Shown here: in pieces, positions 1 through 7,400 of the stretch
How positions within the stretch are numbered: the first letter of the stretch is position 1
How the letters are laid out: every line of letters starts with the position of its first letter
Origin: an uncultured Veillonella sp.
Lineage (GTDB): Bacteria; Bacillota; Negativicutes; Veillonellales; Veillonellaceae
Length of the DNA: 16,523 nucleotides
Direction: 5' to 3'
Assembly: GCF_934230905.1 (NCBI RefSeq)
Contig: NZ_CAKQFJ010000037.1
Location: forward strand, 1-16,523
Notes under the pieces: model-generated
Told to the model about the DNA's origin: nothing
The model's database searches: none
Seen by the model: the letters and a program-made list of their open reading frames with translations, nothing else
Program-made: the position numbers and the translations under genes

Positions 1-722
1 TCACCAACGTTTACTTGACCACGTTCAACACGGCCAGTTGCTACTGTACCACGACCAGTGATTGTGAAAACGTCTTCTACAGGCATCAAGAAAGGTTTAT
101 CAGTATCACGAACTGGAGTTGGAATGTAGGAATCTACAGCATCCATCAATTCGTCGATTTTAGCTACATATTGAGCGTCGCCTTCCAAAGCTTTCAAAGC
201 AGAACCTACGATAATAGGTACTTCGTCGCCAGGGAATTCGTAGGAAGAAAGAAGTTCACGAACTTCCATTTCAACCAATTCGATCAATTCTTCGTCATCA
301 ACCATGTCAGCTTTGTTCAAGAATACAACGATTGCAGGAACACCAACTTGGCGAGCCAACAAGATGTGTTCACGAGTTTGAGGCATAGGGCCATCAGCTG
401 CGGAACATACCAAGATAGCGCCGTCCATTTGAGCCGCACCAGTGATCATGTTTTTAACATAGTCAGCATGGCCTGGGCAGTCAACGTGTGCATAGTGACG
501 ATTAGCAGTTTCGTATTCAACGTGTGCAGTGTTGATTGTGATACCACGTTCACGTTCTTCTGGAGCTTTATCGATATTGCTGTAATCTTGGAATTCAGCT
601 TGACCTTTTTCAGCCAATACTTTAGTGATTGCAGCAGTCAAAGTAGTTTTACCATGGTCAACGTGACCGATTGTACCGATATTAACATGCGGTTTCGTAC
701 GTTCAAATTTTTCTTTTGCCAT
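1..722 (-). CDS. tuf: Elongation factor Tu, 5' part (C-terminus beyond window edge)
   Basis: EF-Tu is the GTPase that carries aminoacyl-tRNA to the ribosomal A site in the cytoplasm. 240 codons are visible, starting MAKEKFERTKPHVNIGTIGH; this is the whole GTPase domain and the start of domain 2 out of roughly 395 residues. The G motifs are intact: GHVDHGKT at residues 19-26, DCPGH at 81-85 and NKAD at 136-139. The switch I segment with RGITI (59-63) is also standard. The ATG is supported by a Shine-Dalgarno GGAGG at 733-737. It is the last visible gene of the str operon, 50 nt after fusA, and I see no clear promoter of its own in that gap. The stop codon and any terminator lie outside the window. 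The identification is secure; whether the genome has a second tuf copy cannot be seen here. Confidence 0.98.
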   Translation of the reverse strand, partial: MAKEKFERTKPHVNIGTIGHVDHGKTTLTAAITKVLAEKGQAEFQDYSNIDKAPEERERGITINTAHVEYETANRHYAHVDCPGHADYVKNMITGAAQMDGAILVCSAADGPMPQTREHILLARQVGVPAIVVFLNKADMVDDEELIELVEMEVRELLSSYEFPGDEVPIIVGSALKALEGDAQYVAKIDELMDAVDSYIPTPVRDTDKPFLMPVEDVFTITGRGTVATGRVERGQVNVG

Positions 723-756
723 TTTAAATTATCCTCCGAGGAAAATAGTAATTCTA

Positions 757-776
757 TTAATCTAATGTAAGATTAA
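757..776 (-). repeat. Inverted repeat at the fusA-tuf junction
   Basis: A perfect 7-bp inverted repeat, TTAATCT and AGATTAA, is separated by 6 nt and overlaps the fusA stop codon. As RNA it would be a small AU-rich stem-loop. There is no U-tract after it, so it is not an intrinsic terminator. It may affect mRNA processing between fusA and tuf, or be chance in AT-rich DNA. Confidence 0.35.
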
Positions 777-2848
777 CCGTTTTTCTTTGCTTGAATTTCT
801 TCAGCAATTTTCTTAGGAACTTCTTCGTAATGATCGAATGTCATGGAGTAGTTACCGCGACCTTGAGTTTTGGAACGAAGGTCTGTTGCGTAACCGAACA
901 TTTCGCTCAATGGAACATATGCTTTGATATGTTGGTTACCATTACGAGCTTCCATGCCGTCCATACGACCACGACGGGAGTTCAAGTCACCGATAACGTC
1001 GCCCATGTATTCTTCAGGAACGTCTACTTCTACGGACATGTATGGTTCAAGCAATGCAGGGTCTGCTTTGCGAGCACCTTCTTTAAAGCCCATGGAACCA
1101 GCGATTTTGAAGGCCATTTCGTTGGAGTCAACGTCATGATAGGAGCCGTCAAATACGATAACTTTGATGTCAACCATTGGATAACCAGCAATAACACCGG
1201 ATTCCATAGCTTCTTTAACACCATTTTCAACAGGTCCGATGTATTCACGAGGAATTGCACCACCTACGACCTTATTTTCAAATTCGAAGCCAGCACCTGG
1301 TTCTTGTGGAATCAATTCCAACCAGCAGTGACCATATTGACCACGACCACCAGATTGACGAACAAATTTACCTTCAGATTTAACAGCTTTACGGATAGTT
1401 TCACGATATGCTACTTGAGGTTTACCTACGTTACATTCTACTTTGAATTCACGGTTCATGCGGTCAACAATGATATCCAAGTGAAGTTCGCCCATACCGG
1501 AGATAATAGTTTGACCTGTTTCTTCATCAGTACGAACTTTGAAAGTAGGATCTTCTTCTGCCAAACGAGCAAGAGCTGTACCCATTTTTTCTTGGTCAGC
1601 TTTTGTTTTAGGTTCAACAGCAACAGAGATAACTGGTTCAGGGAATTCCATGGATTCAAGAATTACAGGATTCTTTTCGTCACAAAGAGTATCACCAGTA
1701 GTAGTATCTTTCAAGCCTACAGCTGCAGCAATGTCGCCAGCGTAAACCATGTCGATTTCTTTACGAGTGTTAGCGTGCATTTGAAGGATACGGCCAATAC
1801 GTTCTTTCTTACCTTTTGTGGAGTTGAAAACGTAGGAACCGGATTCCAATGTACCGGAGTACACACGGAAGAACGCTAATTTACCAACATAAGGGTCAGC
1901 CATGATTTTGAATGCCAATGCGGAGAATGGTTCATCATCGGAAGAAGGACGAGTAGTTTCTTCTTCTGTACCAGGAACGACACCTTTAATAGCTGGAATG
2001 TCGATAGGAGCCGGCATGTAATCTACAACAGCGTCCAATAACATTTGTACACCTTTGTTTTTGTAGGAAGAACCACAAAGAACTGGGAACAATTGGTTAG
2101 CAATAACTGCTTTACGCAATGCTGTTTTCAATTCTTCAATGGAGATTTCTTCACCTTCCAAATATTTCATCATGATATCATCATCAGTTTCAGCGATAGC
2201 ATCAATCATCATTTCGCGACGAGCTTCAGCTACTTCTTGATATTCTGCTGGGATATCAGTAATTTCATATTCTTTACCGTCATCGGATTTGTAAATTTCC
2301 GCTTTCATAGTCATCAAATCGATGATGCCTTCGAAAGTATCTTCAGCGCCGATTGGCACTTGGATAGCTACGGAATTTGCACCCAAACGGGATTTCATCA
2401 TATCAACTACGTTGAAGAAGTCAGCACCTACTGTATCCATCTTATTTACATAAGCGATACGAGGTACGCCGTAGTTAGATGCTTGACGCCATACTGTTTC
2501 GGATTGAGGTTCAACGCCACCTTTAGCACTGAACACCGCTACGGAGCCATCAAGTACACGAAGAGAACGTTCTACTTCTACAGTAAAGTCAACGTGACCA
2601 GGAGTATCGATGATATTGATACGATGATCTTTCCAGTGACATGTTGTCGCCGCAGAAGTGATTGTGATACCACGTTCTTGTTCTTGCGCCATCCAGTCCA
2701 TCGTAGCAGCACCTTCATGTACTTCGCCGATTTTGTGAACAATACCTGTATAGTAGAGGATACGTTCTGTAGTTGTTGTTTTACCAGCATCGATGTGAGC
2801 CATGATACCGATATTACGAGTTTTTGCTAGGGAAAACTCTCTTGCCAC
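773..2848 (-). CDS. fusA: Elongation factor G
   Basis: EF-G is the ribosomal translocase: GTP hydrolysis drives movement of tRNA and mRNA after peptide transfer, and with ribosome recycling factor it splits ribosomes. The product is 691 residues with the chosen start, against 692 in Bacillus. G motifs: AHIDAGKT at 17-24, RGITIT at 59-64, DTPGH at 81-85 and NKMD at 135-138. Domains II to V follow without gaps. Two in-frame GTG codons compete for the start. The one at 2848 gives MAREFSLAKTRN, matching the family, and has AGAGGTGA about 5 nt upstream; the one at 2857 would add three residues and lies within that ribosome-binding site, so I prefer 2848. The gene is 15 nt after rpsG and 50 nt before tuf, so it is read on the str transcript. 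Confidence 0.97.
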   Translation of the reverse strand: MAREFSLAKTRNIGIMAHIDAGKTTTTERILYYTGIVHKIGEVHEGAATMDWMAQEQERGITITSAATTCHWKDHRINIIDTPGHVDFTVEVERSLRVLDGSVAVFSAKGGVEPQSETVWRQASNYGVPRIAYVNKMDTVGADFFNVVDMMKSRLGANSVAIQVPIGAEDTFEGIIDLMTMKAEIYKSDDGKEYEITDIPAEYQEVAEARREMMIDAIAETDDDIMMKYLEGEEISIEELKTALRKAVIANQLFPVLCGSSYKNKGVQMLLDAVVDYMPAPIDIPAIKGVVPGTEEETTRPSSDDEPFSALAFKIMADPYVGKLAFFRVYSGTLESGSYVFNSTKGKKERIGRILQMHANTRKEIDMVYAGDIAAAVGLKDTTTGDTLCDEKNPVILESMEFPEPVISVAVEPKTKADQEKMGTALARLAEEDPTFKVRTDEETGQTIISGMGELHLDIIVDRMNREFKVECNVGKPQVAYRETIRKAVKSEGKFVRQSGGRGQYGHCWLELIPQEPGAGFEFENKVVGGAIPREYIGPVENGVKEAMESGVIAGYPMVDIKVIVFDGSYHDVDSNEMAFKIAGSMGFKEGARKADPALLEPYMSVEVDVPEEYMGDVIGDLNSRRGRMDGMEARNGNQHIKAYVPLSEMFGYATDLRSKTQGRGNYSMTFDHYEEVPKKIAEEIQAKKNG

Positions 2849-2853
2849 AGTTG

Positions 2854-2861
2854 TCACCTCT
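2854..2861 (-). promoter_or_regulatory. Ribosome-binding site that decides the fusA start
   Basis: AGAGGTGA lies 5 nt before the GTG at 2848. The upstream GTG at 2855-2857 is part of this site and so cannot use it. This favours the 691-residue EF-G. Confidence 0.75.
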
Positions 2862-2863
2862 TA

Positions 2864-3334
2864 TTACCAACGATAATGAGCAAATGCTTTATTAGCTTCT
2901 GCCATTTTATGAGTATCTTCTTTTTTCTTGATTGCAGCGCCTGCATTGTTGAAAGCGTCCATCAATTCGCCTGCTAAACGTTCTTTCATAGTGCGTTCAC
3001 CACGAAGACGAGCGTAGTTTACAACCCAACGAATACCGAGGGTTTGACGGCGATCAGCACGAACTTCAACTGGCACTTGGTAGTTAGCACCACCGATACG
3101 GCGAGCACGTACTTCAAGTACAGGCATAACATTTTTCAATGCTTGATCAAAAACTTCCATTGGGTCTTGACCCATTTTGGAACGAATAATTTCAAATGCA
3201 TCATATACGATAGTTTCAGCAATGCCTTTTTTGCCATCGTACATAACTTTGTTAATGAAACGTGTTACTAATTTGCTGTTGTACACCGGATCTGGAAGTA
3301 CATCACGTTTCGGAACAGGGCCTTTTCTTGGCAT
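2864..3334 (-). CDS. rpsG: 30S ribosomal protein S7
   Basis: S7 binds the 3' major domain of 16S rRNA, starts assembly of the 30S head and lines the exit side of the decoding centre. The 156-residue product equals the Bacillus length. It opens MPRKGPVPKRDVLPDPVYNS and contains the family stretches LVTRFINKVMYDGKKG, RVGG-type RRIGGANYQVPVEV and RWVVNYARLRGERTM. The ATG at 3334 is preferred over an in-frame TTG at 3340: AAAGGAGG at 3343-3350 is 8 nt from the ATG but only 2 nt from the TTG. It sits 52 nt after rpsL and 15 nt before fusA, the usual str operon order. In E. coli S7 represses translation of its own operon; nothing here proves the same control. Confidence 0.97.
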   Translation of the reverse strand: MPRKGPVPKRDVLPDPVYNSKLVTRFINKVMYDGKKGIAETIVYDAFEIIRSKMGQDPMEVFDQALKNVMPVLEVRARRIGGANYQVPVEVRADRRQTLGIRWVVNYARLRGERTMKERLAGELMDAFNNAGAAIKKKEDTHKMAEANKAFAHYRW

Positions 3335-3386
3335 GTTCAATTCCTCCTTTATAATGATGTGTGTTAATTTCGTTTAATAGCTAAAA

Positions 3387-3761
3387 TTATTTTTTAGCTT
3401 TTTTCGCGCCATATTTGGAACGACTTTGCATACGGTTTTGTACGCCAGCTGTATCCAATGCACCACGAACGATGTGATAACGCACACCTGGAAGGTCTTT
3501 TACACGACCGCCTCTGATAAGTACAACACTGTGTTCTTGTAAATTGTGACCAATGCCTGGGATGTAAGCAGTTACTTCAATAGCGTTTGTCAAACGTACA
3601 CGGGCAACTTTACGAAGCGCGGAGTTTGGTTTCTTTGGAGTAGCTGTGTACACACGAGTACATACACCACGTTTTTGTGGAGATTCTTGAAGCGCTGGAG
3701 CTGTAGATTTTTTAGTCAAGCTCATGCGACCTTTGCGTACTAGCTGATTGATTGTTGGCAT
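3387..3761 (-). CDS. rpsL: 30S ribosomal protein S12
   Basis: S12 lies at the decoding site of the 30S subunit and controls accuracy; it is the classic streptomycin-resistance locus. The 124-residue product starts MPTINQLVRKGRMSLTKK and keeps the hallmark loops TPKKPNSALRK (41-51) and GGRVKDLPGVRYH (84-96). Lys43 and Lys88, the positions most often changed in streptomycin-resistant mutants, are both lysine, so the allele looks wild type. Asp89, methylthiolated in some bacteria, is present. The ATG is preceded by AAAGGAGGTG, a very strong ribosome-binding site. It follows the L7Ae-type gene after 76 nt, with no strong promoter or terminator seen between, so it is probably cotranscribed from the promoter at about 4145-4173. 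Confidence 0.98.
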   Translation of the reverse strand: MPTINQLVRKGRMSLTKKSTAPALQESPQKRGVCTRVYTATPKKPNSALRKVARVRLTNAIEVTAYIPGIGHNLQEHSVVLIRGGRVKDLPGVRYHIVRGALDTAGVQNRMQSRSKYGAKKAKK

Positions 3762-3837
3762 TTGGGCACCTCCTTTCCAAATTTGAGATTTATAATTGAT
3801 CCGTTATAACCAAGTGTTACATCGGATATTACCAAAA

Positions 3838-4083
3838 TTAACGTAGGATGCCCACCGCTGTAGCCCGTACCTTAATGCGGCACGCACGACCGAGGTCATC
3901 CATCGTATGCTTATCGTCGAACGGTATATTATGTTCCACACAAGCCATCCGTACAGGATCTACTACGTAGCTATCACTATCGCAGCCGAGAAACACAAAC
4001 TTAACAGAGCCTTTTGCAATTGATTTCATCGTTTGCTTAGCACCTATTGCTTTGTTCGCCGATGCTAAATGGGCAATGTCCAT
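3838..4083 (-). CDS. ybxF: L7Ae-type K-turn RNA-binding protein (YbxF-like)
   Basis: This small 81-residue protein belongs to the ribosomal L7Ae/L30e/Gadd45 family. The supporting features are AIGAKQTMKSIAKGSVKFV (12-30), the GCDSDSYV stretch (33-40), and the C-terminal MDDLGRACRIKVRATAVGIL pattern, which matches the family's LG.ACGI.V.AA..GIL signature. Length and place, between rpoC and rpsL, match Bacillus YbxF, which binds kink-turn RNA. Its in vivo role is not settled; it is often annotated as a ribosomal L7Ae-like protein. It is the first gene of the str transcription unit, about 55 nt after the predicted transcription start. The ATG has AAGGAG at 4095-4100. An out-of-frame ATG directly followed by TAA lies between the ribosome-binding site and the start and may slightly lower initiation. 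Confidence 0.9.
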   Translation of the reverse strand: MDIAHLASANKAIGAKQTMKSIAKGSVKFVFLGCDSDSYVVDPVRMACVEHNIPFDDKHTMDDLGRACRIKVRATAVGILR

Positions 4084-4108
4084 AGTTACATCTTCTCCTT
4101 ACGAAACT

Positions 4109-4138
4109 ATGCTCAGGGCACACTTACCCTCTAAGCAC
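4109..4138 (-). promoter_or_regulatory. 5'-terminal stem-loop of the str operon leader
   Basis: The first bases of the predicted transcript (minus strand) can fold into a stem of 10 bp with one bulged A: GTGCTTAG-A-GG against CCCTGAGCAT, with a loop of about 9 nt. It sits between the predicted start site and the ribosome-binding site of the L7Ae-type gene, and does not cover that site. It could protect the 5' end of the mRNA or serve as a binding target; I cannot see a convincing kink-turn consensus in it. Confidence 0.5.
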
Positions 4139-4144
4139 TATGTA

Positions 4145-4173
4145 AGTATATCAATTACTTAAACGCATGTCAA
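4145..4173 (-). promoter_or_regulatory. Promoter of the str operon
   Basis: On the minus strand a perfect TTGACA (4168-4173) is separated by exactly 17 nt from TATACT (4145-4150), one mismatch from the consensus -10. Transcription should start near 4138-4141. Upstream of the -35 box lie A/T runs that could act as an UP element. This is the expected strength for an operon encoding S12, S7, EF-G and EF-Tu. Confidence 0.85.
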
Positions 4174-4367
4174 AGGGTTTTTAATACTCAAAACCGCTAT
4201 TTTACTGTATTTAATATGTACACCTATCCGTGTGTATCATTTATAAGAATTACATGAAACATTCTCGTTTTTTTATACAAATATTGAAATTTCTACTTAT
4301 TTTTATACACTTTATACATACTCAATCTTTTTAACGCAGTTTCATTATGCAAAATTGATATAATAAG

Positions 4368-4412
4368 AAAGAGATATTCCTAAATTATATACTAATCTAG
4401 AAATATCTCTTT
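4368..4412 (-). terminator. Intrinsic terminator after rpoC
   Basis: A 13-bp stem, AAAGAGATATTCC and GAAATATCTCTTT with one G-T pair, has a 19-nt loop. It lies 36 nt after the rpoC stop. In the rpoC direction the stem is followed by an imperfect T-rich stretch (CTTATTATAT); on the plus strand the T-run is better (TTTTTATCTTTT), so it may work in both directions. The long loop and AT-rich stem suggest modest efficiency. Confidence 0.65.
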
Positions 4413-4448
4413 TTATCTTTTAATCATAGTGGAATAAACTATATAGAC

Positions 4449-7400
4449 TTATTCTTCTATGATTTCACCATCATCAGTTAATTCTAAAATTTCAGGAGCT
4501 TTTTTAACTACTTCAATTTTGCGGTAACGGCTCATACCTGTACCAGCAGGAATCAACTTACCAATGATAACATTTTCTTTAAGACCCAATAATGGATCAA
4601 TTTTGCCTTTAATAGCAGCATCAGTAAGAACGCGTGTAGTTTCTTGGAAAGATGCAGCAGACAAGAAGGAGTCTGTAGCCAAAGCAGCTTTAGTAATCCC
4701 CAACAATGTGCGTTTACCTGTAGCATTTTCACGGCCATTTAATGTTAAACGACGATTTTCTTCATCAAATGTATTGATGTCAATCATATCGCCAGGAAGC
4801 ATATCTGCATCTCCAGCTGTTTCAATCTTAACCTTATGAAGCATTTGTCGAACAATGACTTCAATGTGTTTATCATTAATTTCTACACCTTGAGATTTAT
4901 ATACTTTTTGTACTTCATATACAAGATAGCGTTGTGTAGCTTGTGTACCCATTACACGCATGATGTCATGAGGGTTAATGGAACCTTCTGTCAAACGTGC
5001 ACCTAAGGATACAACATCACCATCTTTAACGATAATACGAGAACCATAAGGGATAAGGTAATCTAGTTCAATACCATCTTCACCTGTAATAAAAATAGTA
5101 TTAGTACCTTTTTTACCTTCATTAGGTACAACACGTACTACACCTTCATTTTCCGCAATGATTGCATTACGTTTTGGTTTACGTGCTTCGAACAATTCTT
5201 CAACACGAGGCAAACCTTGTGTAATATCGTCACCTGCTACACCGCCTGTATGGAATGTACGCATTGTCAACTGTGTACCAGGTTCACCGATGGATTGCGC
5301 CGCAATAATACCAACTGCTTCACCGACTTGAACTTGATCACCTGTACCAAGATCACGGCCATAACACTTACGGCATACGCCATAAGGGCTGCGACAAGTC
5401 AATACGGAACGGATCTTAACAATATCGTAGTGTTTTACAACTTCATCAGCAAGTTCTTCTGTAATTTCACCATTCAACGGAACGATAACTTCACCAGTTT
5501 CCTTATTTACTAATTCTTCAGCTGCAATACGACCTACGATACGGTCTTTCAATGGTTCAATAATACCAGTACCTTCAACGATAGCTTCTACTTCAATACC
5601 GTTGATTTCATTATTACGTACTTGTACTTCTTTTACATCAGAGTTAAGAATTGCTTCAATACCTTCTTCTGTAAGGCGTGTATCAGCAGGATAGATTTCT
5701 ACACCATTGCTATCCACGATAGCATTCACAGTATCCTTATTCAACATGTTTTGAACCATAGTTTCTTTCAATGTTGCACGGATACTATCGTCGCTTTCAC
5801 CAAGAAGGATTTTTTGAACTAAATTAGTATGGTTAATATCGCTATCAGAGCCCAAATGCGCACCACGCAAGGAGATAGCTGTTACACCAGCATCTGAGAT
5901 ATCAGCTAAGCTTTGTTCATCAAGAATAGTTTCTGCAGGAACAGCCAATTCACCTGTTTCAGCATTTATTACATCTTTATCGAGAACACGACCAATCAAC
6001 TTGTCTTTCAACATTTCAAGAGCTTGACGAGGTGATGTAGCCAAACGTGCGCGTTCACGAACGAGATCGATACCTACAACGTCACAATCGTCCTCACGAA
6101 CGATAACGTCTTGAGATACATCAACAAGACGACGAGTCAAATAACCGGAGTCAGCTGTACGAAGTGCTGTATCAGCCAAACCTTTACGAGCACCATGAGA
6201 GGACGTAAAGTAATCCAATACGGTCAAACCTTCTTTAAAGTTTGCCTTGATTGGCAAGTCGATGATACGACCAGATGGATCAGCCATCAACCCACGCATA
6301 CCAGCAAGCTGACGAATTTGTTGTTTGTTACCGCGGGCACCGGAGATAGCCATCATATATACAGGGTTAAAGCCATCTTTATCGCGCGCCATATTATCCA
6401 TCATGGCATCCGTAACATCTTCTGTTGCTTTTGTCCACAATTGGATAGTTTTGCGGTAACGTTCTTCTTCTGTAATGAGACCACGACGGTATAAACGAGA
6501 TACTTTTTCTACGTCTTGTTCTGCAGTATCGAGTAAATCGAATTTTTCTTCTGGTACTTTAATATCCGCAATAGCTACTGTCATACCTGCACGACGTGCA
6601 AAGGAATAACCAAGAGATTTAATTCTGTCTAAGAGTTCAGCAGTTTTTTCATTGCCGAATAATTGGAAACATTGATCTACAAGTTTACCAACGGTCTTCT
6701 TATCCATAACCTTACCTAATGTGTAAGTACCATCTTCTTTTTGTTCATATTGCCATAATTCTGGGAACAAAGCGTTATTAAAGATCAAACGACCAGCTGT
6801 GGTTTCTACACGACCGTGTTCCGGCAAACGAATGTATAAAATATCTTGCAAACCGATAACATGAGAGTCGTAAGCAAGCATTACTTCATCATAAGTAGCA
6901 AACGTTTTTGCTTTATCACGTGTATCTTCGCGTACAACTGTTAGGTAGTATGTGCCCAAAATCATATCTTGAGATGGAATAGCAACTGGCTTACCGTCTT
7001 TTGTTGATAAAATATTATGAACGGAAAGCATCAATGTACGAGCTTCGGATTGAGCTTCTACGGACAATGGTAAATGACAAGCCATTTGGTCACCATCAAA
7101 ATCGGCGTTGAAGGCTGTACATACCAATGGATGCAATTTAATAGCACGACCTTCCCAAAGGATTGGTTCGAAGGCTTGGATACCAAGTCTATGCAATGTA
7201 GGGGCACGGTTCAATAGAACTGGATGTTCTTTGATAACCTCTTCCAAGGATTCCCATACACCAGGACCTACGCGTTCCACTTGGCGCTTAGCAGCCTTAA
7301 TATTGGATGCTTGTCCACGTTCTACCAAGCGTTTCATAACAAATGGTTTGAACAATTCCAATGCCATTTCTTTAGGCAAACCACATTGGTGCATTTTGAG

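Larger units (their letters stand above)
4084..4448. other. Intergenic region between ybxF and rpoC (365 nt)
   Basis: No gene is visible. From right to left it holds the rpoC terminator (4368-4412), about 190 nt of AT-rich DNA (roughly 4174-4367), the str promoter and the leader hairpin. The AT-rich part contains three copies of TTTATACA on the plus strand (4272-4279, 4302-4309, 4311-4318) and a small TACAC/GTGTA inverted repeat (4219-4236). I cannot give these a function. Confidence 0.6.

Noticed and set aside
15..770. 251-codon plus-strand open frame opposite tuf
   Set aside because: The minus strand encodes unmistakable EF-Tu; the plus-strand frame is its shadow.
791..1879. Long plus-strand open frame (362 codons) opposite fusA, with similar ones opposite rpoB and rpoC
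   Set aside because: It is antisense to a highly conserved gene, has a Phe/Thr/Cys-rich composition typical of the complement of biased codons, and lacks a convincing start signal.
2849..2857. Upstream GTG start for fusA
   Set aside because: This GTG overlaps the ribosome-binding site that serves the GTG at 2848.
4101..4448. Possible small gene or small RNA in the AT-rich gap between rpoC and ybxF
   Set aside because: No open frame with a ribosome-binding site was seen, and nothing beyond the terminator, promoter and leader stem could be supported.
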